Shown here piece by piece: positions 33,538 through 41,576 of a stretch of 44,691 nt of DNA. The DNA is from an uncultured Bacilli bacterium (GTDB lineage Bacteria; Bacillota_I; Bacilli_A; ML615J-28; CAG-313), in contig CAKONV010000017.1 in assembly GCA_934098295.1 (NCBI GenBank), positions 1 to 44,691 of the forward strand, given 5' to 3'. The notes under the pieces were generated by a model, which saw nothing but the letters and a program-made list of their open reading frames with translations, was not told where the DNA came from and searched no databases. Both the position numbers and the translations under genes were made by a program. Each line of letters begins with the position of its first letter. The stretch's first letter is position 1.

Positions 33538-36500
33538 TTATTCATAAATAGCTTCAATTTGTATGTTATTGTTAACGATAATATTCAAAGTAAAATCATA
33601 ATATTCGATTGTTCGTTCTTCATCTTTTATAATCCACTTTACAAAACCTTCCTTTTTAATTGGTTGAATCTGAATTTTATTATCAATAGCGTTATTTATA
33701 CTAATTGCATTTAAGAATAATGTTTGATTATTTCTTAGAATATAACCGCCACTAATAGTTACTTCATACCATGTTGGATTAATTTGTTCATAATATGCAT
33801 AGATAGTTATTGACTTTGATGGCATTATATAATTATATTGTTCTTCAATGGTTATTTGTGTAAATGAAGATGTATCATTGATTAAACCAAAGTTAAGATT
33901 GCCACCATTATATATATACCATCCTTTAAAAACATAACCATCTTTTAATGAGGTAGCTTTAAGATTAATGATACTTCCAAACTCTACATTATTTATATTA
34001 TTAGGAATTGTTCCGCCAATGATATTATTAATATATTTAAAGGTAACTGTATAGGAAAGTATTTCAAAGACAGGAGTAAAAATAGTATCTTCATAGATAA
34101 TATAATAGAAACTATTTTGATAATAATAATCGTTATCAACTTTGTCCTTTGTTTTAATTTCCCAATATTTTAATCTTAATCCTTCTTTAACAATTGCTGA
34201 TATTCTAATAACTTTACCACTTTGATATCTATAAGAAGTAAGAGAGGAATTGTTGTCCAAAAAGCCATTTTCAATATCAACTTGATAATATTCTAAATCT
34301 TTAGTAGCTCTCGCAAGAAGGGCACACGATTGAGTAATTGTAAAATTTAATGATTCTTCTCTACTTAATAAAACATAACCATCGCTTTCTAGAAAGTTCC
34401 AAATGTACCATCCATCAAAAATATAACCATCTAGAGATTTTGCGTTTAGATTTATTGTTGTATTTTTTAAATAAATAGATGTACTATTTAAGTTAGCTTG
34501 ACAGCCTTCAATAAAATATTCTATTGCGGCATAATTTGATTTATTTTCTTTATAATCACTAAATTCATTTTCAAAATTTAATGCTTTTTCTTGGCTTACA
34601 ACTTTTCTAACTAAATTTTCATTACTAGGAGAATATGATTCTTTATCATCATAAGTTTGTTTCTTTACTACTAAATTATAATCTAAATAATAAAGTTTGT
34701 TTTTAACTTGATAAACAGTATAGTCATTATCATCTAAATCTTTTCTTCTTGTTGTATTTTGTAAATTAAATGAAGATACAAACTCCTTAGTGGCATTAAA
34801 TAATTCAATTTCACAATTTAAAGTTAAGATATCTTCTAGGTTAGTCATATCTGTGTATTTATAATATAACCAATCATAAACTAGTTTGTCATCTAATATT
34901 TCTTTTCTATATAAGTTGTATCCAATTAAGTTTCCCATTTTATCTAATTGTTTTTCTAAGAAATAATATATCTCTAATTTTGTTAAATCATATAAATAGT
35001 TTTTACAAGTGATTATTTTTATGCTTATATTACCATCAATGTTCGTAATTTCTTCGGTTTTTTTATTATTCTTTAAAATGCTTGTTGTATCATAATAACG
35101 TATAAAAGTTATTTTTTCATTATTATTTATTAGGGTTTCTAAATTTTCATTTATATATTCTTTTTCTTCTTTTAAACCACATTTATAACAAGTTCTTTCC
35201 ATAATCCCAATTTCATTTTTTGTAGCTGCTACTTTTATTTGATAAGATGAAAAAGCATGACCGCCTTCAATTTTTCGATATTCTTTATAGCCACAATTAA
35301 TACAAGTACATAAAAGGGTTCCTTCTTTTTCACAAGTTGGATTAACTAATTGTTGATATTTATATTGATGAACTGTTTTTTTCGTCAAAACATATTTTTC
35401 ATTTCCTAACTCATCAGCAACTACTTTTACTCCTGATTTATAACAATCTGAGGCAATAACTGTTGATACCGTATTAGAATATGATTTATCTTCAAAACTT
35501 TTTAAAGTAAATGTTATATCCGCATTAATTAGTGCTGTAAAGGTGTTTTTTCTAATATAATCGCCATTATTAGAAACCCAATAATCAGTTGGAAAAATAG
35601 ATTTATCGTTAGCATAAACGGTTATTTTTTGATTTTCATTTACAATTTTATATTCATATCTAGTGGAATCATTTTCTACCATTAAGTAACCACCGTTAAT
35701 AATAACAATATATTTCTTTATAGCTTTGGTAAAACGGGCTTCTAAAGTTCCATTTTCTACTACTTCATATATATATTCCATGTCGCTTGATAGTTTTATT
35801 TCTTTACCATTACTAGTAAAATACCAACCTAAAAAGTTATAACCAAAATAATTAATAGCCTTTAAAGAAATTAAATCATTTTCTTTATAAGTGTGTAAAC
35901 CAATTATATTTTCATAATTATCATCTAATATTTCTCCAAAGGCAGCATATGTTCCTTCTTCATTTACTGTTGTTATTTGAACTTTATAGTATTTATCTTC
36001 CCTCTTTTCTATTTCAACAACAAAGCTATTGGTAATTTTAGGATTTTCTTTATAAAGAACAATTACATCATAAAAACCCGGTTTATTATAGTCTATGTTA
36101 GATACATCTATTATGTATTCTTCTTTTTCTAATTCAACTTTTGAACTAATCTTTACTCCATATACTATTAAATTGGAAAAATCAAAAGTTTTATTCCCTA
36201 ACTTAATAATTGTTTGAATGTTACTAGTATCAATTAATAATGATGTAACAATTTCCTCAAAAATTATTTCTATGTTTGTATCTTTTGTTATTTCAAAATT
36301 ATATTCATTTTCATATTCTATTTTTTCTTTGTTTATATATAGTTCTTTAAATCTATATCCTGTTAGACTTTCTATTTTTAAACTAATAGATGAATTTCTT
36401 GAAATTTTTTTCATCAAGTTATGATCAATTTTTTCGTTATTATAATAAAGTATTCCACCTTGTGTAAGATTAATTTTTAATTCTAAGTATTCTTTATAAA

Positions 36501-37389
36501 TAGCTTTAATTGTTATATCTTTTTCTATTAAGATTTCAATTTTCTTATCTGTAATAATATTACCATCATATTCCCAACCGATAAAATCATAGTCATCTAC
36601 CTCAAGAGCTTCTAAAATTATCTTGTTACCTATTTTATAATTAGTTAGTTTTGTTGTGCCATAAAATAGATTATCGTTACAATAAACTTTTCCAGGGCCA
36701 TCTATTTCTATAGTAAGTTGGGGATTTTTTTCAAAAAGAGCATAAATTGCTTCGCTTCTAGTAACTTTATAAGTTATTGCCTCTTCTGTGCTAAAAAGTA
36801 TATTATCAATGTACCAACCTTTAAAACTATAACCATCTAAAGCTACTGCTGATAATAAAATGGTATCATCATATAATAAATCCTTGAAACAATAATTTGT
36901 ATAAAGATTTCCATCAACACTAATTTTTCCACCTAACTCTGTTATAACCTCAATTTGATAATATACTGGTCTTTCTTTTAAGTAAAGAATATATCTACCT
37001 AAAGAACAATTGCTTATCTTATAGTAATTTTCAATTTTTATAAAATCAACTATTTCATTATTATCTAAGTTGTAAATTTTATCAACAACATAGTCTGTTG
37101 GAACATTTTTAAAATAAATATTAATACTTGATGTGGGAGTAGTAATTTCGTTGTTATAATATGTGACAACATCATAAGCTATATATTTTTCTTCGGTGGT
37201 GTTTTCTATACTATCTGTTATATCCTTTGTTACTATATATGTGCCATACAAAAAAGAACCACCTTCTATTTTTATTTCACTAGTTTCTAACAAAGTTACA
37301 GTATCATTATAGGTGAATGTACAGCCATATATATTAGTTAAAAAAACACTAATTATAAGCGAAATAATTATTTTAAATTTTCTAGTCAT
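33538..37389 (-). CDS. Very large InlB-repeat surface lipoprotein
   Basis: The 1283-residue protein starts with a lipoprotein signal (IISLIISVFLTNIYGC, Cys near residue 24). It then contains many InlB B-type / Listeria-Bacteroides repeats, each recognisable by a GYxFxGWYi core followed by a T-x-A-x-Y/F-E ending: GYSFKGWYIDN, DYDFIGWEYDG, GYNFLGWYFTS, GYIFDGWYIWN, GYVFKGWYIYN and others. In the middle (about residues 670-750) lies a region with paired CxxC motifs (CTCINCGYKE and CYKCGLKEEKE) of the HxF...CxxCG type, seen in gut Bacillota surface proteins. The start at 37389 is set by AAAGGAG, 5 bases upstream of the ATG. It is likely an adhesin or structural surface protein. Confidence 0.88.
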   Translation of the reverse strand: MTRKFKIIISLIISVFLTNIYGCTFTYNDTVTLLETSEIKIEGGSFLYGTYIVTKDITDSIENTTEEKYIAYDVVTYYNNEITTPTSSINIYFKNVPTDYVVDKIYNLDNNEIVDFIKIENYYKISNCSLGRYILYLKERPVYYQIEVITELGGKISVDGNLYTNYCFKDLLYDDTILLSAVALDGYSFKGWYIDNILFSTEEAITYKVTRSEAIYALFEKNPQLTIEIDGPGKVYCNDNLFYGTTKLTNYKIGNKIILEALEVDDYDFIGWEYDGNIITDKKIEILIEKDITIKAIYKEYLELKINLTQGGILYYNNEKIDHNLMKKISRNSSISLKIESLTGYRFKELYINKEKIEYENEYNFEITKDTNIEIIFEEIVTSLLIDTSNIQTIIKLGNKTFDFSNLIVYGVKISSKVELEKEEYIIDVSNIDYNKPGFYDVIVLYKENPKITNSFVVEIEKREDKYYKVQITTVNEEGTYAAFGEILDDNYENIIGLHTYKENDLISLKAINYFGYNFLGWYFTSNGKEIKLSSDMEYIYEVVENGTLEARFTKAIKKYIVIINGGYLMVENDSTRYEYKIVNENQKITVYANDKSIFPTDYWVSNNGDYIRKNTFTALINADITFTLKSFEDKSYSNTVSTVIASDCYKSGVKVVADELGNEKYVLTKKTVHQYKYQQLVNPTCEKEGTLLCTCINCGYKEYRKIEGGHAFSSYQIKVAATKNEIGIMERTCYKCGLKEEKEYINENLETLINNNEKITFIRYYDTTSILKNNKKTEEITNIDGNISIKIITCKNYLYDLTKLEIYYFLEKQLDKMGNLIGYNLYRKEILDDKLVYDWLYYKYTDMTNLEDILTLNCEIELFNATKEFVSSFNLQNTTRRKDLDDNDYTVYQVKNKLYYLDYNLVVKKQTYDDKESYSPSNENLVRKVVSQEKALNFENEFSDYKENKSNYAAIEYFIEGCQANLNSTSIYLKNTTINLNAKSLDGYIFDGWYIWNFLESDGYVLLSREESLNFTITQSCALLARATKDLEYYQVDIENGFLDNNSSLTSYRYQSGKVIRISAIVKEGLRLKYWEIKTKDKVDNDYYYQNSFYYIIYEDTIFTPVFEILSYTVTFKYINNIIGGTIPNNINNVEFGSIINLKATSLKDGYVFKGWYIYNGGNLNFGLINDTSSFTQITIEEQYNYIMPSKSITIYAYYEQINPTWYEVTISGGYILRNNQTLFLNAISINNAIDNKIQIQPIKKEGFVKWIIKDEERTIEYYDFTLNIIVNNNIQIEAIYE

Positions 37390-37404
37390 ATATGCTCCTT
37401 TTTT

Positions 37405-37443
37405 AAAAAAATAAAGCGCGAACAAATTAAAACTTGTCGCGCT
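37405..37443 (-). terminator. Terminator inside the leader of the InlB-repeat gene
   Basis: On the minus strand AGCGCGACAA / TTGTTCGCGCT (37434-37443 and 37415-37425) with one bulged base and a GC-rich base, followed by TTATTTTTTT. It lies between the promoter and the ribosome site, so it must be conditional or leaky for the gene to be expressed. Confidence 0.88.
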
Positions 37444-37507
37444 AATTGCCTGTGGTAATTAAATTAAATATTACATTAGCAAAACAGGCACCACATTTTA
37501 CTATCAT
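37405..37507 (-). promoter_or_regulatory. Structured 5' leader with pseudoknot potential and terminator (candidate riboswitch/attenuator)
   Basis: On the minus strand GTGGT (37490-37494) can pair with ACCAC (37452-37456), while the adjacent GCCTG (37485-37489) can pair with CAGGC (37448-37452). The order is that of an H-type pseudoknot. GCTAAT (37475-37480) can also pair with ATTAGC (37441-37446), which overlaps the base of the terminator's left arm. An intrinsic terminator follows before the gene's ribosome site. I could not match it to a known riboswitch class by eye. Confidence 0.55.
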
Positions 37508-37513
37508 AATATC

Positions 37514-37542
37514 ATTTTATCACATAATTAATTTATTTGCAA
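37514..37542 (-). promoter_or_regulatory. Promoter of the InlB-repeat gene
   Basis: Minus strand TTGCAA (37537-37542), 17-base spacer ending TGA, TAAAAT (37514-37519). The predicted start is near 37507, giving a leader of about 118 bases. Confidence 0.7.
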
Positions 37543-37585
37543 ATATAAAGTTATAAACCTTAAAATACCTATCTCATCTTGTTTT

Positions 37586-38359
37586 TCAACAAATATCTTC
37601 TTGGAATTGTTCAAACTTTTCAAGTAAATCTTGAACCTTTAATTGTTGTTTCTCTTCACCACTTATATCAAAAACAATATGTCCATTGTTAAACATTATC
37701 AATCTGTTACCATATTTTATAGCATCTTTCATATTATGAGTTATCATGATGGTCGTTATGTTGTTTTCGGTTACCACTTCATTAGTGATTTTTAAAACCT
37801 TTGTGGCTGTTTTTGGATCTAAAGCTGCTGTATGTTCATCTAAAAGGAGAAGTTTAGGAGTCATAAATGTAGCCATTAATAGGGTAATTGCCTGGCGTTG
37901 TCCACCAGAAAATAATCCTATTTTTTTATTTAAATTGTTTTCTAATCCTAAATCTAATTTTTGTAGTTTTTCTTTAAATATTTTTTCATGTTCCTTTTTA
38001 AATCCCCATTTTAATGTTCTTTTTTCTCCCCTTCTATAAGCAAGTTCTAAATTTTCTAAAAGTGACATATTAGTTGCTGTTCCCATATTTGGGTCTTGAA
38101 ACACTCTACCTAAAAATTTAGCTCTTTTATGCTCGCTTAATTTGGTGATTAATTCTCCATCAAGATATATTTGACCTTCATCTGGTAAAATGCTACCACT
38201 AATTATATTCATTAATGTGCTTTTACCACTACCATTTCCGCCAATAACTGTGACAAATTCACCATCGTTAATTGTCAAGTTAATTTTATCTAAAGCTATC
38301 TTTTTATCAATATTATTATCCGATACAAAGACTTTTGTTAAATCACGAATTTCAAGCAT
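37586..38359 (-). CDS. ABC importer ATPase (TrpZ-like)
   Basis: A 257-residue ATPase: Walker A GGNGSGKST, Q-loop VFQDPN, signature FSGGQRQA, Walker B LLLLDEHTAALD, H-loop MITHN. The LDEHTAALDPKTA sequence and the RRGEKRTLKWGF insert are typical of ATPases paired with ABC_sub_bind (PF04392) importers such as TrpXYZ. It overlaps the permease gene by 8 bases and is last in the operon. Substrate inferred from the leader peptide: aromatic amino acid. Confidence 0.9.
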   Translation of the reverse strand: MLEIRDLTKVFVSDNNIDKKIALDKINLTINDGEFVTVIGGNGSGKSTLMNIISGSILPDEGQIYLDGELITKLSEHKRAKFLGRVFQDPNMGTATNMSLLENLELAYRRGEKRTLKWGFKKEHEKIFKEKLQKLDLGLENNLNKKIGLFSGGQRQAITLLMATFMTPKLLLLDEHTAALDPKTATKVLKITNEVVTENNITTIMITHNMKDAIKYGNRLIMFNNGHIVFDISGEEKQQLKVQDLLEKFEQFQEDIC

Positions 38360-39302
38360 TTTTAGTCCCCTTTCTAAATTTCTTTTTTATTAAAGGTAAC
38401 GATAAAATAATAACAATTAAAACAGCTGATACTAAATCTAAGAATTCTACTACTCCTAATTCAATCGCAATTGCTCTTAATAAATAATATATTATAGAAC
38501 CAATAATGATAGATATTAATTGTATTTTATATGTTTTTCTTCCGAATATTGCTTCGCCTATAATAATAGATGCTAAAGCTGAAACAATCATTCCTCTACC
38601 ACTTGTGACATTACTAGCTCCTGTGTTTTGAGCAAATAGTGAACCTGCTAAAGCAATTAAACCATTACTAATAACTAATCCTATTGTTTTCATGAGGTTA
38701 GTATTGATACCTTGAGCTTTTGCCATTTTTTCATTATCGCCAGTTGCTCTTAAGGCCATCCCCATTTCGGTTCCAAAAAGATAATATATGCCTATAAAAA
38801 CTATTAATAATACTAAAATAGCAATTATATATGTTGATAAAGTATTTGATAATTTTACACTCATATCTAATTTTAAAAATAGCTTTTGAATAGAAGCAAA
38901 AATGGTTTTTTTAGTATCAATAGCAAGTGTTGGTCTTGTTATTGCATATTTATCACTAAGGCCTAAAATAGCAAGATTAATAGAATATAATCCCGTCATG
39001 GTAATGATTCCTGATAAAATCATAGGAATCTTTAATTTTGTGTTAAGAATAGCTGTAATAAAGCCGGCTACTCCTCCCAAAATTAGTGCAGCTATTACCG
39101 CAATTAGTGGAGGAACATTATAATAGATTAACAATGCCGTTATACAGCAGCCTAAAGGAAAAACTCCCTCAATACTTAAATCAGCTTCATCTAAGGTTCG
39201 AAAAGAAATATGAATACCTAGAGCCATTACAGCGTAGATGAGTCCTAGTTCAATACCACTGGATATGAAACTAAACGAAGATAATATTAATAAATTGTTC
39301 AT
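38352..39302 (-). CDS. ABC importer permease (TrpY-like)
   Basis: A 316-residue LivH-type (BPD_transp_2) permease with eight or nine membrane segments, opening GIELGLIYAVMALGIHISFR, with ADLSIEGVFPLG, ILSGIITMTGLYSIN and the coupling segment GTEMGMALRATGDNEKMAKAQGIN. Sits between binding protein and ATPase genes, 14 bases after the former. No promoter inside the operon. Confidence 0.9.
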   Translation of the reverse strand: MNNLLILSSFSFISSGIELGLIYAVMALGIHISFRTLDEADLSIEGVFPLGCCITALLIYYNVPPLIAVIAALILGGVAGFITAILNTKLKIPMILSGIITMTGLYSINLAILGLSDKYAITRPTLAIDTKKTIFASIQKLFLKLDMSVKLSNTLSTYIIAILVLLIVFIGIYYLFGTEMGMALRATGDNEKMAKAQGINTNLMKTIGLVISNGLIALAGSLFAQNTGASNVTSGRGMIVSALASIIIGEAIFGRKTYKIQLISIIIGSIIYYLLRAIAIELGVVEFLDLVSAVLIVIILSLPLIKKKFRKGTKNA

Positions 39303-39316
39303 AAAATCATTCCTTA

Positions 39317-40291
39317 TTAATATAATTTTTTAGCTTTTTTTATTAGTTCTTCAGGAATAGGTAAGTTATACTCATCAATTTTTGTTTTGTTTATTTCAAT
39401 ATCACTACTTTCCCATTTTTGTACACTCATTTTAGTAATATCTTCACCATCAAAAACTGATGCTCCCATCTTTCCAGTTATTTTTCCTAGTTCAAAATAA
39501 TCAACGCTTCCAACAGTAATCGTTCCACCATCCTTTAGTTCACCAATTTCAGCACAAATAGTTACAATTTTATTTTGATTACAAATTGATGATAATAATT
39601 GCATTTGGCTAGCAATTTCATTGTCCGTTGGAACATATAGAGCATCGATGTTACTATTTATTAATGATTCAGCAACCAACTCTAAATCGGTAGTATTACT
39701 ACATGAACGATCAATTATTTCAATATTAAGTTTACTAGCCGCTTCTTTGGCTAAACGCAATTGAATTGTAGAATTACTTTCACTTGCGGTATATATAAAA
39801 CCGATTTTGGAAGCATTAGGATTAATTTCTTTAATAATTTTGATTTGTTCTTCAACAGGATTAATATCAGTAGTACCACTGATTCTTTCACTTTTATTTT
39901 TATCCATAATTAAAGCTTCATAAGGATCTGTTACAGCTGTAAATAACATTGGTACATTTGAATCTTGTTTTTCTAATTCACTTTTAACGGCTAAAGCAGC
40001 AGGGGTAGCAATAGCAATAATTAAGTCACTTTTGTCTACGGCTGTTTTGGCCATAGTAGCTAAAGTATCCGCTTTGCCTTGGGGATTATATACTTTAATC
40101 GTAATGTTATCACCATTAACATATCCGTTTTCTTTTAAACCTTCAATTATTCCTTCTCTAGCATTATCTAAAGCGGTCGCACTAATGTATTGAATAATAC
40201 TAACAACCTTCTTATCTTTCTTACATGAAGAAGTTACAATACCAATCGATATTAAAACTATCACTAATAAAATATTCTTTACTTTTTTCAT
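39317..40291 (-). CDS. ABC importer substrate-binding lipoprotein (TrpX-like, PF04392), likely aromatic amino acids
   Basis: The 324-residue lipoprotein (lipobox IVTSSC, Cys23) has the ABC_sub_bind fold: VVSIIQYISATALDNAREGI, IIAIATPAALAVKSE, MLFTAVTDPYEA, KIGFIYTASESNS, ALYVPTDNEIASQM and TVGSVDYFELGKITG. Characterised relatives (streptococcal TrpX and others) bind aromatic amino acids. The Tyr/Phe-rich leader peptide upstream supports tyrosine or phenylalanine here. AGGAGG is 9 bases before the ATG. It is the first structural gene after a conditional terminator at 40312-40353. Confidence 0.88.
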   Translation of the reverse strand: MKKVKNILLVIVLISIGIVTSSCKKDKKVVSIIQYISATALDNAREGIIEGLKENGYVNGDNITIKVYNPQGKADTLATMAKTAVDKSDLIIAIATPAALAVKSELEKQDSNVPMLFTAVTDPYEALIMDKNKSERISGTTDINPVEEQIKIIKEINPNASKIGFIYTASESNSTIQLRLAKEAASKLNIEIIDRSCSNTTDLELVAESLINSNIDALYVPTDNEIASQMQLLSSICNQNKIVTICAEIGELKDGGTITVGSVDYFELGKITGKMGASVFDGEDITKMSVQKWESSDIEINKTKIDEYNLPIPEELIKKAKKLY

Positions 40292-40311
40292 TTTTCTTTC
40301 CTCCTCATAAC

Positions 40312-40353
40312 AAAAAAAGTGCTACTACTTTAAGTACTAAAGTAATAACACTT
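40312..40353 (-). terminator. Conditional terminator of the attenuator
   Basis: A 16-bp stem (40338-40353 with 40317-40332), 5-base loop, then seven T on the minus strand (40312-40318, overlapping the last stem pairs). It ends just upstream of the trpX-like ribosome site. Confidence 0.93.
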
Positions 40354-40448
40354 ATGAGGTCTTGTTATCTTACTCAAGTTATTATTACTTAATACTTTTG
40401 GTATAAGTTAATAACTTAAGTCTATTGCTAGCCAAAAAGGCCAAGAGA

Positions 40449-40523
40449 TTATTCGTTATTAACGATACCCACTTGGTAATAATAGCTAAAATAAAATTGT
40501 TGACTTAATTGCTTATTTAACAT
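40449..40523 (-). CDS. 24-residue aromatic leader peptide
   Basis: ATG at 40521-40523, stop TAA at 40449-40451. A GGAGG ribosome site lies 10 bases before the ATG and about 15 bases after the predicted transcription start. Residues 10-16 read FYFSYYY, so 6 of 7 are aromatic, including three Tyr codons in a row (TAT TAT TAC). The rest (start MLNKQLSQQ, end QVGIVNNE) has no aromatic residue. Enrichment exactly where the RNA can switch fold is the mark of an attenuation leader such as pheL or trpL. The peptide itself probably has no function. Confidence 0.85.
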   Translation of the reverse strand: MLNKQLSQQFYFSYYYQVGIVNNE

Positions 40524-40555
40524 AACAATTTAACCTCCGCATTTATTATACATAC

Positions 40556-40583
40556 ATTATATCACAATACTTTTTTACTGCAA
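40556..40583 (-). promoter_or_regulatory. Promoter of the attenuator and ABC importer operon
   Basis: Minus strand TTGCAG (40578-40583), 16-base spacer ending TGA, TATAAT (40556-40561), an extended -10. Predicted start near 40549, giving a leader of about 258 bases. Confidence 0.8.
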
Positions 40584-40618
40584 CTGCAACGCAAGTGAAA
40601 CCGGTTACAATCGCCTTT

Positions 40619-41044
40619 TTATTTAAATTCACCGGCTATTTTACTAACCATTCTCATATCACACTTACCAGCAAAATTAACTTTAAAATGCTTCATAACA
40701 GAAGGAATAGATTTATCTTCTAATTTTGAAATTTCATTTCTAATTTCTTCTTCTGTTAATTGGCGTGGTAAATATTTTATAATTACTTTCTTTTGTTCTG
40801 TTAATTCTTCAACTTGTTTATCTCTACCAGCTGTTTTAAAAGCGGCGATTTCTTCATCCAATTCTTTAATTGTTTTATTTATAACAGTTATAACATCAGT
40901 ATCTAATAGTTCTTCACCCTTTTCCCTTTTGTCAATTTTTACAAGCATAGCCTTATTTATTACTATTGGTAATATTGAACGAGCAGCTGCATCTTTATTT
41001 TTAAGTGCTAGCATATTTTCCTTTTTCAAATCTTCAAATAACAT
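40619..41044 (-). CDS. yqeY: GatB/YqeY domain protein
   Basis: A 141-residue, all-helical YqeY protein: LALKNKDAAARSILPIVINKAM at the N-terminus and the C-terminal tail-like domain (IPSVMKHFKVNFAGKCDMRMVSKIAGEFK) homologous to the tRNA-binding tail of GatB. It may support tRNA-dependent amidation or tRNA quality control; the function is poorly defined. It lies 16 bases after the nitroreductase gene. No clear terminator follows before the importer promoter region. Slightly shorter than the usual 147-150 residues. Confidence 0.9.
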   Translation of the reverse strand: MLFEDLKKENMLALKNKDAAARSILPIVINKAMLVKIDKREKGEELLDTDVITVINKTIKELDEEIAAFKTAGRDKQVEELTEQKKVIIKYLPRQLTEEEIRNEISKLEDKSIPSVMKHFKVNFAGKCDMRMVSKIAGEFK

Positions 41045-41060
41045 AAATTATTCCTTCTTT

Positions 41061-41576
41061 CTATTTATATAATATATATCCATCTTTTCTTTTGCTGGCA
41101 ATAGGAGACTCATCAGGGTAACCTATAATACAATTACCAACACCAACATAATCACTAGAAATATTCCACTCTTTTAATATTTCTTTTCCTTCTAAAGTTT
41201 CAAATGTTTCCTTAGCTCTATGAATCCAACAACTTCCTAATCCTAAAGCATGGGCAGCATTCATTAGGTTTCCTAACACAAGAGAAGCATCATATAGATA
41301 TGTAGGTATATTTTTATTTCCAAAAACAACTACTAAAACAGGAGCATTATAAAAAGGATCCTTAGTAGTATTCATAATTTTTGCGTTGATAGCTCTTAGT
41401 TTATTCTTTGTTTCTTCGTTTTTCACAACAACAATAAGTGGTGACTGTCTGTTCATTCCTGTTGGTGCATAAGTAGCAGCCTCAAGTACTTGGTCAAGTA
41501 AAGATTGATCAACTTGTCTATCTTGATATTTTCTAATACTCCTACGTTCTTTTAAGTCAGTTATTGTTTGGTTCAT
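41061..41576 (-). CDS. Nitroreductase family flavoprotein
   Basis: A 171-residue FMN-dependent nitroreductase-fold protein: ERRSIRKYQDRQVD (FMN phosphate contacts S-x-R), ATYAPTGMNRQSPLIVVV, and NLMNAAHALGLGSCWIHRAKE. It reduces nitroaromatics or quinones in tests of relatives; the physiological role is unknown. The ATG overlaps the stop of the upstream gene (TAATG), so it is translationally coupled to the unrecognised 254-residue protein. Confidence 0.92.
   Translation of the reverse strand: MNQTITDLKERRSIRKYQDRQVDQSLLDQVLEAATYAPTGMNRQSPLIVVVKNEETKNKLRAINAKIMNTTKDPFYNAPVLVVVFGNKNIPTYLYDASLVLGNLMNAAHALGLGSCWIHRAKETFETLEGKEILKEWNISSDYVGVGNCIIGYPDESPIASKRKDGYILYK

Larger units (their letters stand above)
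40312..40549 (-). promoter_or_regulatory. Ribosome-mediated transcription attenuator (Tyr/Phe leader peptide) of the ABC importer
   Basis: Between promoter and trpX-like gene the minus strand holds four segments. Segment 1 is the three Tyr codons TATTATTAC (40476-40484). Segment 2 is AAGTAATAATAAC (40378-40390). Segment 3 is AAGTGTTATTACTTTA (40338-40353). Segment 4 is TAAAGTAGTAGCACTT (40317-40332), followed by T7. 1:2 pair over 9 bp, 2:3 over 9 bp (AAGTAATAA with TTATTACTT), and 3:4 over 16 bp with two G-U pairs. A further 14-bp helix joins GGTATCGTTAATAAC (40455-40469) to GTTATTAACTTATACC (40400-40415) and supports 1:2. A ribosome stalled at the Tyr codons would mask 1, free 2 to pair with 3, and prevent termination. 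No T-box sequence is present. Confidence 0.88.

Noticed and set aside
37476..37496. Six-codon frame (Met-Trp-Cys-Leu-Phe-Cys) as an attenuation leader peptide
   Set aside because: It lacks a ribosome site and starts only about 11 bases after the predicted transcription start. The same bases are better explained by RNA pairing.
40312..40549. T-box riboswitch upstream of the ABC importer
   Set aside because: No GGTGGNACC-type T-box, AGTA specifier loop or stem I pattern is present. A translated aromatic leader with alternative helices explains the region.
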